A DNA stretch of 64,000 nt from an uncultured Clostridia bacterium (GTDB lineage Bacteria; Bacillota; Clostridia; Christensenellales; Borkfalkiaceae): the NCBI GenBank assembly GCA_947625245.1, contig CANQNO010000004.1:1-64000 (forward strand), in the 5' to 3' direction. This document shows, one piece after another, positions 25,098 through 32,456 of this stretch. The notes under the pieces are model-generated. The model had not been told where the DNA came from, made no database searches, and was given only the letters and a program-made list of their open reading frames with translations. The position numbers and the translations under genes were made by a program. Every line of letters begins with the position of its first letter. Positions within the stretch are counted from its first letter, which is position 1.

Positions 25098-25595
25098 TTA
25101 TAACTTTTTAATCTCACGGACGATCTGATCTACGCTTTTGTTTGAAGTGTCGATTTTTATTGTGTTCAGGTTGCTGTACAGGGGCAACTTTTTCAAGCTC
25201 GAATAAATAATGTCGTTGCTTTCGCGCACGTCGTTTATAACGTCGCTTCTGAGGCGCGCTATAAGATTTGCCTCGTTGCAGACAAGCGAGATCTGTTTGA
25301 CGTTGTACTTTTTTAAATCTATGTCTTTGAGTATGCTGTCTATTATCTCCTGTTTGTGGAGAACCCAACAGAAAATAACGTTTTCATACACAGAGCAATT
25401 CAAAAAGTTAATGAGCAGATGATGAATATTGTCTATAACCATTGCCCGCGTCTCTTCGTTTATAACCCACGGATTGGAATCCCAGCACCAATCGCCGTCG
25501 AAGAACACGCTGTTGTCAAGCTCTTGTTTTAACTTTCTGCATACGGTCGTTTTGCCGACGCCCATTGTACCGCCGATGATATATAAATTTTTCAT
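25098..25595 (-). CDS. Small P-loop nucleotide-binding kinase, AAA_18-like
   Basis: 165 aa. Walker A IIGGTMGVGKTTVCRKL starts at about residue 5. DGDWCWDSNPWV (about 35-46) looks like the substrate-side Asp motif of shikimate/gluconate-kinase-like enzymes. Near the C-terminus LIARLRSDVINDVR supplies the Arg finger or lid. The substrate is unknown; candidates are a nucleoside, a small sugar or an antibiotic-like alcohol. GC content is lower and codon use more A/T-ended than in its neighbours, hinting at later acquisition. The second ATG (25595) is taken; the first differs by one codon. Confidence 0.7.
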   Translation of the reverse strand: MKNLYIIGGTMGVGKTTVCRKLKQELDNSVFFDGDWCWDSNPWVINEETRAMVIDNIHHLLINFLNCSVYENVIFCWVLHKQEIIDSILKDIDLKKYNVKQISLVCNEANLIARLRSDVINDVRESNDIIYSSLKKLPLYSNLNTIKIDTSNKSVDQIVREIKKL

Positions 25596-25633
25596 CATAC
25601 TACCCTTTCGCCGAATTTTTGAAATCTGAGTTT

Positions 25634-25662
25634 ATTTTATCACACCTAAACCAAAAAATCAA
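25634..25662 (-). promoter_or_regulatory. Promoter of the small kinase gene
   Basis: On the minus strand: TTGATT, 17-bp spacer, TAAAAT. AAAGGG lies upstream of the start. Confidence 0.6.
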
Positions 25663-25744
25663 GAGATTAGCGATAAAAGAACATAAAAGGACAAAATTTC
25701 GGATAGGGTACGCCATTTTTTTAATGCTGGCAATTTGCGCAACA

Positions 25745-25777
25745 AATAAAACAAGGCTCCGCCGAAAATGCGGAGCC
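25745..25777 (-). terminator. Terminator of gapA
   Basis: Stem GGCTCCGC/GCGGAGCC with a 7-nt loop, followed on the minus strand by TTGTTTTATTT. Confidence 0.8.
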
Positions 25778-25808
25778 CTTTGAAATTTATTTTTGATTTT
25801 CAGACAAA

Positions 25809-26822
25809 TTATAACTCGGCAAAATACTTAATGGTTCTTACCATCTGCGAGGTGTACGAATTTTCGTTGTCGTACCAGGATACTACTTTGACGAGAGTCG
25901 TGCCGTCGCCGATAGGCATACATTTTGTCTGGGTGGCGTCGAACAGCGAACCGTAGGTCATGCCGATGACGTCGCTCGAAACTATTTCCTCTTCGGTGTA
26001 GCCGTAAGACGACGAAGCCGCCGCTTTCATAGCAGCGTTTACGGCTGCATTGTCCACTTCACCTTCGCAAACAGCAATAAGCTGGGTAAGCGAACCGGTG
26101 GGCACGGGAACGCGTTGCGCACAGCCGTCCAAAACTCCGTTGAGTTCGGGGATAACAAGCCCTATCGCCTTTGCGGCGCCCGTGGAGTTGGGCACGATGT
26201 TTATGGCAGCCGCCCTCGCTCTTCTCAAATCGCCCTTTCTGTGCGGTCCGTCAAGCACCATCTGGTCGCCCGTATATGCGTGTATAGTGGTCATATAGCC
26301 CTTTTTGATTTTGCAGAGTTTATTCAAAGTGTCTGCCATGGGCGCAAGGCAGTTGGTAGTGCAGCTTGCTGCGGAAATGACCGTATCGCCGGGTTTAAGC
26401 GTCTTTTCGTTAACGCTGTACACTATCGTGGGCAAATCGTTGCCTGCGGGCGCGGATATAACAACCTTTTTTGCGCCTGCCTTTATGTGCGCGGACGCCT
26501 TCTCTTTAGAGCAGTAAAAACCAGTACACTCAAGAACGACGTCTACGTCATGCGCCTTCCAGGGAAGGTTTTCGGCGTCTTTTTCGGCATAAATCCTGAT
26601 AGTCTTTCCGTTGACCGTTATGCTGTCCTCGCCTGCGATTACGGAATCGGCATACTTATACCTGCCCTGAGCCGAATCGTATTTAAGCAGATGCGCAAGC
26701 ATCTTGGGGCTGGTAAGGTCGTTGATGGCTACTACTTCGTAACCTTCCGCGTCGAACATCTGTCTGAACGCCAAACGCCCGATGCGACCGAACCCGTTAA
26801 TTGCAACTTTTACGTTTGCCAT
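25809..26822 (-). CDS. gapA: Glyceraldehyde-3-phosphate dehydrogenase
   Basis: A 337-aa glycolytic enzyme oxidising glyceraldehyde 3-phosphate with NAD and phosphate. The Rossmann motif [13 protein letters not shown] is at the N-terminus and the catalytic Cys in [12 protein letters not shown] near residue 155. Phosphate-site residues follow in [26 protein letters not shown] 26822 is chosen since GGAGGA lies upstream; the longer frame reads through the promoter. It is transcribed divergently from fba, so two glycolytic genes share a regulatory region. Confidence 0.97.
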   Translation of the reverse strand: MANVKVAINGFGRIGRLAFRQMFDAEGYEVVAINDLTSPKMLAHLLKYDSAQGRYKYADSVIAGEDSITVNGKTIRIYAEKDAENLPWKAHDVDVVLECTGFYCSKEKASAHIKAGAKKVVISAPAGNDLPTIVYSVNEKTLKPGDTVISAASCTTNCLAPMADTLNKLCKIKKGYMTTIHAYTGDQMVLDGPHRKGDLRRARAAAINIVPNSTGAAKAIGLVIPELNGVLDGCAQRVPVPTGSLTQLIAVCEGEVDNAAVNAAMKAAASSSYGYTEEEIVSSDVIGMTYGSLFDATQTKCMPIGDGTTLVKVVSWYDNENSYTSQMVRTIKYFAEL

Positions 26823-26862
26823 AGTTATGAATTCCTCCGAAAATTTATATACTAACGAATTA

Positions 26863-26891
26863 AGTATAACAAATAAATTTTTGCAAGTCAA
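26863..26891 (-). promoter_or_regulatory. Promoter of gapA
   Basis: On the minus strand: TTGACT, 17-bp spacer, TATACT. The start is expected near 26856, about 33 nt before the ATG. Confidence 0.8.
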
Positions 26892-27007
26892 TGATATTTG
26901 AAAATTTTAATGTCTAAATTAAATAATCCGTACAATTTTATTATAAACGTTTTTTTCTGTTAAAAACGCGCCGCCGCAATTATTTATTAAAATTTTTTGC
27001 AAATAAC

Positions 27008-27036
27008 TTGAATTTTTTACCCATATAAAGTATACT
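27008..27036 (+). promoter_or_regulatory. Promoter of fba
   Basis: TTGAAT (27008-27013), 17-bp spacer, TATACT (27031-27036), with the start near 27043. Confidence 0.75.
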
Positions 27037-27041
27037 TAAAT

Positions 27042-27059
27042 AAGGTAACATATTACCTT
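27042..27059 (+). promoter_or_regulatory. Candidate operator at the fba transcription start
   Basis: Palindrome AAGGTAA-CATA-TTACCTT with 7-bp perfect arms begins at the predicted +1 of fba. A repressor bound here would block initiation. No regulator gene is adjacent. Confidence 0.5.
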
Positions 27060-27089
27060 TTAAATTATTAGGATTATCGGAGGTTTTTT

Positions 27090-27956
27090 ATGGCGTTGGT
27101 TTCGGCAAAGGAAATGCTGGAAAAAGCACGCGACGGCAAATATGCGGTCGGTCAGTTCAATATTAACAATCTCGAGTGGACAAAATCCATTCTGCAGACC
27201 GCTGAAGAGTTGAAATCGCCCGTTATTTTGGGCGTATCCGAAGGCGCGGGCAAGTATATGGCGGGTTTTAAGACGGTTGCGAATATGGTTAAAGGCATGA
27301 TAGAGTGCCTTGAAATAACCGTTCCCGTAGCTCTCCACCTCGACCACGGCACTTACGAGGGCTGTTACAAGTGCATAGATGCGGGCTTCTCCTCCATCAT
27401 GTTCGACGGCTCCAAACTGCCCATCGAGGAAAACGTGGCTAAAACCAAAGAACTTGTGGGCGTATGCAACAAGCTCGGGCTGAGCCTCGAAGCCGAAGTT
27501 GGCGCAATCGGCGGCGAAGAGGACGGCGTTATAGGCAGGGGCGAGTGCGCCGATCCCGACGAGTGCAAAAAAATAGCCGATCTGGGCGTTGATATGCTTG
27601 CTGCGGGCATAGGAAACATTCACGGAAAATATCCCGCGGATTGGCCCGGGCTGAGTTTCGATACCCTTGCGGCGGTAAAGAAAAAAGTTGGCAAGATGCC
27701 CCTCGTACTCCACGGCGGCACGGGTATTCCCACAGATATGATTAAAAAAGCCATATCGCTCGGCGTTGCAAAGATCAACGTCAATACGGAGTGCCAGCTG
27801 GCGTTCACGGCGGCGACGAGAAAATATATTGAAGAGGGCAAAGACCTTGTAGGCAAGGGCTTCGACCCCAGAAAACTGCTTGCACCCGGTACGCAGGCCA
27901 TAAAGGACACCGTTAAGGAAAAGATGGAAATTTTCGGCAGCGTCGGAAAGGCATAA
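27090..27956 (+). CDS. fba: Class II fructose-1,6-bisphosphate aldolase
   Basis: A 288-aa zinc-dependent aldolase of glycolysis. Zinc and catalytic motifs are VALHLDHGTYEG (about 75-86), EVGAIGGEED (about 133-142), AAGIGNIHGKYP and LVLHGGTGIPTDMI. The C-terminal NVNTECQLAFT is typical. GGAGG lies 7 nt before the ATG. It diverges from gapA with a 267-bp region between the two starts, and ends in a strong terminator. Confidence 0.96.
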   Translation: MALVSAKEMLEKARDGKYAVGQFNINNLEWTKSILQTAEELKSPVILGVSEGAGKYMAGFKTVANMVKGMIECLEITVPVALHLDHGTYEGCYKCIDAGFSSIMFDGSKLPIEENVAKTKELVGVCNKLGLSLEAEVGAIGGEEDGVIGRGECADPDECKKIADLGVDMLAAGIGNIHGKYPADWPGLSFDTLAAVKKKVGKMPLVLHGGTGIPTDMIKKAISLGVAKINVNTECQLAFTAATRKYIEEGKDLVGKGFDPRKLLAPGTQAIKDTVKEKMEIFGSVGKA

Positions 27957-27973
27957 TCAAACAAAAAAGTACG

Positions 27974-28010
27974 GGCGCACGGCTTTAAAAAGCCGTGCGC
28001 CTTTTAGTTT
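27974..28010 (+). terminator. Terminator of fba
   Basis: A 12-bp perfect stem GGCGCACGGCTT/AAGCCGTGCGCC with a 4-nt loop, then a T-rich tail. Confidence 0.88.
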
Positions 28011-28041
28011 AATCCCCGAAATTTTGCGCATACTTTATTAT

Positions 28042-28467
28042 ATGAAAGGCAAATTACTTCTGACGGCGGCAATAGCCGCTCTCCTTATCCCCTGTTTGCC
28101 GGCATGCAACGCGGTGACGCCCGATCAGCCCGATTATTCGCTGAAATCGCTCAGCCGCCCTTACATCGCGCAATATGAGTGCAAGGAAGCACGGTTGGGC
28201 GGGGAAAACCTATTAAAATCGTTCGAATACATCAAAATCATATTTCTGAACGCCGAAGAGTTTGAATTGACATATAAGCCCGTCGGCGGCGAAAAGAAGA
28301 TTTACGGCGGTAATTACTCCGTCGACCCCGTCTCTCGCGAGCTCGAAGCCGACATAACAATACTCGGGCACCGCCTTAAAGGCAAAACCAAAGTCGAAAA
28401 CGGGAAATTTTCCATACAAAAGACTTTGGGCGGAAAAGAACTTTATGTCTTGTTTGAATCGAAGTAA
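28042..28467 (+). CDS. Small predicted lipoprotein
   Basis: 141 aa. The N-terminus MKGKLLLTAAIAALLIPCLPAC is a lipoprotein signal with lipobox LPAC. The mature part (about 120 aa) is predicted mostly beta-strand: YECKEARLGGENLLKSFEYIKI, FELTYKPVGGEKKIYGG and a closing GGKELYVLFESK. It resembles small beta-barrel lipocalin-like lipoproteins of clostridia but I cannot name a family. The ATG at 28042 is used; the upstream TTG at 28024 gives no usable signal. No ribosome site is seen, so translation may again be leaderless. Confidence 0.7.
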   Translation: MKGKLLLTAAIAALLIPCLPACNAVTPDQPDYSLKSLSRPYIAQYECKEARLGGENLLKSFEYIKIIFLNAEEFELTYKPVGGEKKIYGGNYSVDPVSRELEADITILGHRLKGKTKVENGKFSIQKTLGGKELYVLFESK

Positions 28468-28470
28468 AAA

Positions 28471-28500
28471 AACTTCCGCGGCGTTGCCGCGGAAGTTTTA
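28471..28500. terminator. Terminator between lipoprotein and PAP2 genes
   Basis: A 12-bp perfect stem AACTTCCGCGGC/GCCGCGGAAGTT with a 3-nt loop and a T run; it overlaps the stop codon of the convergent PAP2 gene. Confidence 0.8.
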
Positions 28501-29061
28501 TTCAGTATCTTTTTTCTCTTTTCTCTTTTTATAAGCCCTTTCCGCCAGACGCGACAGGTAATATCCCCCTACTCCGCAGGCAGAGCCTATCAAAAGACCG
28601 CCGAGGACGTCCGTGGGATAATGGACGCAGAGATAAATTCTTGAAACGGCTACGAAACATGCAACTATGATTGCGGGCAGAGCTTTGAGCTTATACCTGA
28701 AAACCAGCGCCACCGCCGCCGCGAAACACACCGCCGTGTGCCCCGAAGGGAACGATGTGTCGGTGGGCTTCCTTACCCCCGCCGAAGAATAAAATTCTGT
28801 GATCTCCCCCCATTCGCTCCAGGGTCTGGGGCGGTTTACGGCGTTTTTTAAAATCAAATTGACAATTACAAAGTCAAGCGCAAAGGCAAAGGCAACCGAA
28901 ACTCCCGCCCACCGCGTCTTTTTGAAAATAAGCAGAATAACCGCCGTAATTATAGCCGCCGCGCCGAATTCGCCCAACCAGGTAATGCCCGTCATTATAT
29001 AATTCAGCCACGTAAGCGAGTGAAAAGTGCGGTGTATGTTCTTTAAAAATTCCAATTCCAT
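28498..29061 (-). CDS. PAP2-family membrane phosphatase
   Basis: 187 aa with five or six membrane segments. The three-part phosphatase signature is complete: KNAVNRPRPW, PSGHTA, and SRIYLCVHYPTDVLGG. Family members dephosphorylate lipid phosphates such as undecaprenyl pyrophosphate or phosphatidylglycerol phosphate outside the membrane. The C-terminus is strongly basic (KKRKEKKD). It follows a 104-aa membrane protein gene by 2 bp and is co-transcribed with it. Which lipid it uses cannot be told from sequence. Confidence 0.9.
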   Translation of the reverse strand: MELEFLKNIHRTFHSLTWLNYIMTGITWLGEFGAAAIITAVILLIFKKTRWAGVSVAFAFALDFVIVNLILKNAVNRPRPWSEWGEITEFYSSAGVRKPTDTSFPSGHTAVCFAAAVALVFRYKLKALPAIIVACFVAVSRIYLCVHYPTDVLGGLLIGSACGVGGYYLSRLAERAYKKRKEKKDTE

Positions 29062-29063
29062 AA

Positions 29064-29378
29064 TTATTCGGGTTTATAGTTTCCCGTAATCTCGTCGAGA
29101 CCTTCGTCGGGAGCAGCCGCGGGAGCTTCGAGCATTACGTCGTCTATCGTGAGCTGTCCGTCGGCATTGGAAGCCGATATCAACCTCTCCACGCGGTCGT
29201 CGTAACTTGCAAAATCATACTCCATTTTTGCGAGATCGGGGTCATTATACATTTCCTTAATTTGTTTGCGCTGTTTTGCGGCCTTGTTTTTATTTAAAAA
29301 ATACAGACAAAGCCAAACCATCAGCAAAGCGGCGAACACTCCGCCGATTATTATCGTCACAATAAATCTGACTTCCAT
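29064..29378 (-). CDS. Small single-pass membrane protein, unknown function
   Basis: 104 aa. Residues 5-28 form one membrane helix (VTIIIGGVFAALLMVWLCLYF), followed by a basic stretch KNKAAKQRKQ and an acidic C-terminal tail rich in Asp and Glu. No known domain. The promoter -10 box ends 6 nt before the ATG, so the mRNA should be leaderless. The gene is first in a two-gene unit with the PAP2 phosphatase, which may link it to envelope lipids. Confidence 0.65.
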   Translation of the reverse strand: MEVRFIVTIIIGGVFAALLMVWLCLYFLNKNKAAKQRKQIKEMYNDPDLAKMEYDFASYDDRVERLISASNADGQLTIDDVMLEAPAAAPDEGLDEITGNYKPE

Positions 29379-29384
29379 AATTTT

Positions 29385-29413
29385 ATTTTACAACCCCGTT
29401 AAAATTATGTCAA
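29385..29413 (-). promoter_or_regulatory. Promoter of the 104-aa protein/PAP2 unit, leaderless
   Basis: On the minus strand: TTGACA (29413-29408), 17-bp spacer, TAAAAT (29390-29385), then 6 nt to the ATG at 29378. A perfect -35 box. Confidence 0.75.
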
Positions 29414-29421
29414 GTTTTAAT

Positions 29422-29450
29422 TTGCATTATTCGGCGTAACGTTGTATAAT
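29422..29450 (+). promoter_or_regulatory. Promoter of the TetR-family gene
   Basis: TTGCAT (29422-29427), 17-bp spacer, TATAAT (29445-29450). It is back-to-back with the previous promoter (-35 boxes 9 bp apart), so a regulator bound between them could affect both. Confidence 0.75.
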
Positions 29451-29467
29451 ATACAAAAAGGCGAATA

Positions 29468-30058
29468 GTGAAGATTATTATGCAGACAGATAAAAGAGTT
29501 TTAAAGACACGGGCGAGCATAAAAGCCGCTTTTATGGAACTTGTAAAGACAGACGATATGGCAAAAATAAGCGTTTCCGCACTGGCGGCAAAGGCGCTTG
29601 TAAACCGCTCCACGTTTTACCTGCACTACAACGACGTCGGCGACGTAGCGGACGATTTGGAAGCGGAAATCAGGGAAACCATTTCAGAATTCATAGACGA
29701 GTTTACCGTGTCGGATATATACGGCTCCACCCTTGCGCTTTTCAGGCGGCTTACAAAGCGGCTCGAAGAAAAGCCGTCGATGAAAGAATACATTTTCTTT
29801 TCGAAGAATTCGGAAGTTATGGTGGCGCGGATCAAGCGGATGCTGGTGGAAAAATCTCTCGGGTCGATATCCGAAAAATTTCCCAACCTGCAAAAAAAAG
29901 ATATACTCTACCCTTTGACTTACGCTGCCGCGGGCATTGTGGACAGTTATCTCGGCTGGGTGCGGAACGGCGGCGTTTCAATAGAAGAACTTATCGATAC
30001 CGTAGGCGGGATCACCGAACACATAATCGAAAAAATTACAGACTCCCAAAACTCATAA
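29468..30058 (+). CDS. TetR/AcrR-family transcriptional regulator
   Basis: 196 aa (from GTG) or 192 aa (from ATG 29480). The N-terminal helix-turn-helix is KISVSALAAKALVNRSTFYLHY (about 35-56), preceded by TRASIKAAFMELVK. The C-terminal domain fits the TetR_C type found with clostridial DhaS-like regulators. AAAGG lies 6 nt before the GTG, so I keep the GTG start. It is divergent from the 104-aa/PAP2 unit with only a shared promoter region between, making that unit its most likely target. The ligand is unknown. Confidence 0.85.
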   Translation: MKIIMQTDKRVLKTRASIKAAFMELVKTDDMAKISVSALAAKALVNRSTFYLHYNDVGDVADDLEAEIRETISEFIDEFTVSDIYGSTLALFRRLTKRLEEKPSMKEYIFFSKNSEVMVARIKRMLVEKSLGSISEKFPNLQKKDILYPLTYAAAGIVDSYLGWVRNGGVSIEELIDTVGGITEHIIEKITDSQNS

Positions 30059-30082
30059 AGGCGGACAACCCGCCTTTTTATT
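30058..30082 (+). terminator. Terminator of the TetR-family gene
   Basis: Stem AAGGCGG/CCGCCTT with a 5-nt loop, followed by TTTATTTTT; it begins at the last base of the stop codon. Confidence 0.8.
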
Positions 30083-30107
30083 TTTCATAATTTATGCAAA
30101 TAATAAA

Positions 30108-30113
30108 TATAAT
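30108..30113 (+). promoter_or_regulatory. -10 box of murG, leaderless
   Basis: A perfect TATAAT ends 8 nt before the murG ATG. The -35 region is weak (TTCATA at 18-bp spacing). Confidence 0.45.
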
Positions 30114-30121
30114 TTATTTGT

Positions 30122-31168
30122 ATGAGGACGATTTTATTCTGCGGCGGCGGAAGCGCCGGACATGTTATTCCAAATATCGCCTTGATAGAGGATCTGAAAA
30201 GCGGGTATAACTGCGTTTATATGGGCACAGACGGCATAGAAAGCAGTATTTGCGAACAAAACGGCGTAAAATTTTACGTATGCAACACACCCAAACTCGT
30301 GCGCGGAAAAATATTGAAAAATTTAACATTGCCGTTTAAACTCTTTTCGGCTAAACGCAGGGCGGCTGAGTTGATAAAAGAAATCAAGCCCGATTTGATA
30401 TTTTCAAAGGGCGGGTACGCGTCCGTACCCGCAGTACTCTGCGCAAAAAAGCTGAATATTCCCGTAATTACGCACGAATCGGACTTAAACCCCGGCGTCG
30501 CAACCAAATTTATTGCGGGTCGCTGCAAAAAAGTGCTCACCTCTTTCCCCTCCACCGCCCGTAAATTCGAAAACGGCATTTACACGGGTTCGCCCATGCG
30601 AAATAATTTATTTATAAAAAGTCGCGCGGGCGCGCGTGAGAAGCTGGGGCTGGATTTAAGACCTACCGTACTTGTGCTCGGCGGGGGAAGCGGCTCTAAA
30701 ACGATAAATGAAAACTTGCGCAAAATAGCAAATAAGTTGTGTAAAGACTACAACGTACTGCACGTCTGCGGCAAGGGCAACGCCGTTGAGGAAAATATTT
30801 ACGGGTACAAACAGATAGAATTTGCCGCGGACATGGGCGAAATTTACGCCTGTGCGGACATTGCGGTATCGCGCTGCGGTTCGAACACGGCTTTTGAACT
30901 GGTTGCGCTTAAAATTCCAACAGTATTTATACCGCTCCAAAACAGGGCGAGCCGCGGGGATCAGGTTGAAAATGCCGAATATTTTAAAAACGCAGGCTTG
31001 TGCGAGATTCTTTACGAACGCGACCTCACCCCCGACAGCCTGTATAAAAGCATATGCGACCTGTTCAAAAACGGCAAAATTAAAGCCGCGCTCGACGTAT
31101 CCGACATAAAGCGCGGCAACGAAAAAATCAAAACGGAAGTTGAACGTACGATCCGACGACAATTTTAA
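30122..31168 (+). CDS. murG: MurG: UDP-GlcNAc:undecaprenyl-PP-MurNAc-pentapeptide GlcNAc transferase
   Basis: A 348-aa GT28 glycosyltransferase making lipid II from lipid I at the inner membrane face. The N-terminal glycine loop reads FCGGGSAGHVIPN (usually GGTGGH). FSKGGYASVPAVLCA and THESDLNPG mark the N-domain. The C-domain has VLGGGSGSKTINENL, then CAVS-like DIAVSRCGSNTAFELVAL and IPLQNRASRGDQVENA for UDP-GlcNAc. It is away from any division/cell-wall cluster. Its 3' end overlaps the convergent mntP gene by 41 bp. No ribosome site; probably leaderless. Confidence 0.88.
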   Translation: MRTILFCGGGSAGHVIPNIALIEDLKSGYNCVYMGTDGIESSICEQNGVKFYVCNTPKLVRGKILKNLTLPFKLFSAKRRAAELIKEIKPDLIFSKGGYASVPAVLCAKKLNIPVITHESDLNPGVATKFIAGRCKKVLTSFPSTARKFENGIYTGSPMRNNLFIKSRAGAREKLGLDLRPTVLVLGGGSGSKTINENLRKIANKLCKDYNVLHVCGKGNAVEENIYGYKQIEFAADMGEIYACADIAVSRCGSNTAFELVALKIPTVFIPLQNRASRGDQVENAEYFKNAGLCEILYERDLTPDSLYKSICDLFKNGKIKAALDVSDIKRGNEKIKTEVERTIRRQF

Positions 31169-31751
31169 TGCCAATCAAAATCAGCACGACGCCGCCCACA
31201 ATTTCAGCGGCGCCGGCTTTCTTTTTAAACAAATCCCCCACTCTTATGCCAATCAAAAGCCCGCAAAGCGAAATTATAAAAGTGGTGACGCCGATAAGCG
31301 AAACGCTCACCCACGCCCATAACTGCACGGGCTGTACGCCCTCGAGCATAACGTTTAAGGTAAACCCCACCGCAAGGGCGTCGATGCTTGTCGCCACGCC
31401 CTGCAAAAGGACTTCCGAACAGGAAAATTTTCCATAAACGACGCGCCCTGCCGGCTCTTTCAGCTCCTTAATGCCGTCGGCAATCATTTTTCCGCCGATA
31501 AAGGCTAAAAAAATCAAAGCCAGCCAGTGGTCCGCCTGTTCGATTATTTTTATTTGCGAAAGCCCAAGCGAAACATAAAACCCAATAATGGGCATTGCCG
31601 CCTGAAACAGCCCAAAGACAAGCGGAATAAACACCGCCCTTCTTTTGTTCAGGTTGTTATAAACCATGCCGTCGGTCACCGAAACCGCAAATGCGTCGAC
31701 GGCAAGCGTTAACCCTGAGATAAAAATTGTAAAAAACAAAGCAAAATTCAT
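31128..31751 (-). CDS. mntP: MntP-type manganese efflux protein
   Basis: 207 aa with six membrane helices as two DUF204 repeats. Conserved Asp residues lie in LAVDAFAVSVTDG (helix 1) and SIDALAVGFTLN (helix 4), the family signature pair for Mn export. The ATG at 31751 is preferred over the upstream in-frame codon. No yybP-ykoY riboswitch is visible in the ~40-nt leader, which holds only a small GC hairpin. Its last 41 bp overlap the end of murG on the other strand. Confidence 0.88.
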   Translation of the reverse strand: MNFALFFTIFISGLTLAVDAFAVSVTDGMVYNNLNKRRAVFIPLVFGLFQAAMPIIGFYVSLGLSQIKIIEQADHWLALIFLAFIGGKMIADGIKELKEPAGRVVYGKFSCSEVLLQGVATSIDALAVGFTLNVMLEGVQPVQLWAWVSVSLIGVTTFIISLCGLLIGIRVGDLFKKKAGAAEIVGGVVLILIGIKIVVGSYVQLPF

Positions 31752-31780
31752 AAAAAATCCGCGCACCGACGCGCAATATG

Positions 31781-31809
31781 ATTATACCATATTATATAGC
31801 CGCCGTAAA
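31781..31809 (-). promoter_or_regulatory. Promoter of mntP
   Basis: On the minus strand: TTTACG, 17-bp spacer, TATAAT. The spacer itself contains a second TATAAT-like stretch. Confidence 0.6.
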
Positions 31810-31828
31810 CAAAAAATGATGAAATAAT

Positions 31829-31864
31829 TAATGCACCCTTTGCCGTTAGGCAAAGGGTGCATTA
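31829..31864 (-). terminator. Hairpin terminator behind the tRNA-like element
   Basis: A perfect 16-bp stem (31829-31844 with 31849-31864) with a 4-nt loop. On the minus strand it follows the tRNA-like element and leads into an AT-rich stretch. Confidence 0.7.
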
Positions 31865-31871
31865 TATTAAT

Positions 31872-31935
31872 TGGTTGAGGTGTCGAACCGAAGGCGGAGC
31901 CTTACGGGACTTGAAAACAATATCCCGTCACCTCA
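31872..31935 (-). other. 64-nt tRNA-like element sharing ends with tRNA-Pro
   Basis: On the minus strand the ends TGAGGTG and CACCTCA-A-CCA are identical to the acceptor stem, discriminator and CCA of tRNA-Pro. Between them are two stem-loops, ACGGGA/TCCCGT (13-nt loop) and AAGGC/GCCTT (3-nt loop), then a GGTTCGA that mimics a T-loop. There is no anticodon arm. It also repeats TTCAAGTCCCGT from the tRNA-Pro T-arm. It lies 39 bp beyond the tRNA-Pro 3' end, between two terminator hairpins. It may be a decayed tRNA duplication or a small structured RNA. Confidence 0.6.
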
Positions 31936-31940
31936 ACAAA

Positions 31941-31969
31941 AAATCGGCGGCTTACAAAAGTAAACCGCC
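31941..31969 (-). terminator. Terminator of tRNA-Pro
   Basis: Stem GGCGG-TTTAC / GTAA-GCCGCC with one mismatch, followed on the minus strand by a T run (GATTTTTTG). Confidence 0.75.
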
Positions 31970-31974
31970 CTAAG

Positions 31975-32051
31975 TGGTTGAGGTGACGGGACTTGAACCC
32001 ACGACCTTCTGGTCCCTAACCAGACGCGCTACCAAACTGCGCTACACCTCA
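31975..32051 (-). tRNA. tRNA-Pro (anticodon AGG)
   Basis: 77 nt including encoded CCA (31975-31977). Acceptor TGAGGTG/CACCTCA, discriminator A. The anticodon stem TCTGG/CCAGA holds loop TTAGGGA, so the anticodon is AGG with G37 next to it, as TrmD requires. T-arm GTGGG/TTCAAGT/CCCGT. The A at wobble position would have to be deaminated to inosine. An upstream TTGCTT, 16-bp spacer, TATAAT may be its promoter. Confidence 0.92.
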
Positions 32052-32122
32052 ATGCAACAATATAATTATAATCAAATAACATAAAAAAGCAACTGATTTA
32101 ACCCGCTTTATAAATAAATTAT

Positions 32123-32165
32123 TAAAAAAAACACCGCCGCGCGGCTTTATGCCGCGCGGCGGGTG
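32123..32165 (-). terminator. Strong hairpin terminator
   Basis: A 12-bp GC stem (32134-32145 with 32151-32162) with loop TTTAT, followed on the minus strand by eight T residues. It lies between the repeat region and tRNA-Pro and insulates the tRNA from upstream transcription. Confidence 0.8.
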
Positions 32166-32186
32166 GGCGTTTAATTTTCCAAAGCT

Positions 32187-32297
32187 ATTAAATTGTAAAA
32201 GGTAAGTTAGTGTTAACTAAAATATTAAATTGTAAAAATGTCAGTTAGTGTAATAATACGATTAAATTGTAAAAAGTTAGTGTTAAGTTTTGTTAAG
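32187..32297. repeat. 37-bp tandem repeat, three copies
   Basis: Copies start at 32187, 32224 and 32261, an exact 37-bp period. Each begins with ATTAAATTGTAAAA and contains AGTTAGTGT; the third has a deletion and runs into a TGTTAAGTTT triplication. A fourth degenerate start lies at 32312. The pattern resembles iterons or a decaying tandem duplication. Confidence 0.75.
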
Positions 32298-32415
32298 TTT
32301 TGTTAAGATTTATTAAATTTTAGATAAGAAATGAATAATTCAGATAAAAATGAAGAAAAAAACGCCCGAACGCCGGATTGAAAAAACAAACGGCGAAAAA
32401 AGCAAAAATTTGCAA

Positions 32416-32456
32416 CGGGGGCGGACGGAGAAATCAACCGCCCCCGCGCATTTTTA
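32416..32456 (-). terminator. Terminator downstream of the collagen-like lipoprotein gene
   Basis: An 8-9-bp stem GGGGGCGG/CCGCCCCC with a 13-nt loop. T-rich sequence flanks both sides. Confidence 0.6.

Noticed and set aside
26115..26855. 246-codon plus-strand frame opposite gapA
   Set aside because: Antisense shadow of GAPDH.
31752..31828. yybP-ykoY manganese riboswitch before mntP
   Set aside because: The leader predicted from the promoter is about 40 nt, too short, and lacks the conserved loops.
31872..32051. tRNA-Pro as attachment site for the recombinase block
   Set aside because: The duplicated 3' end lies only 39 bp beyond the tRNA on the side away from the recombinase block, so it cannot mark the other end of an element containing the recombinase.
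32187..32320. CRISPR array
   Set aside because: Copies abut with no unique spacers, and there are no cas genes.
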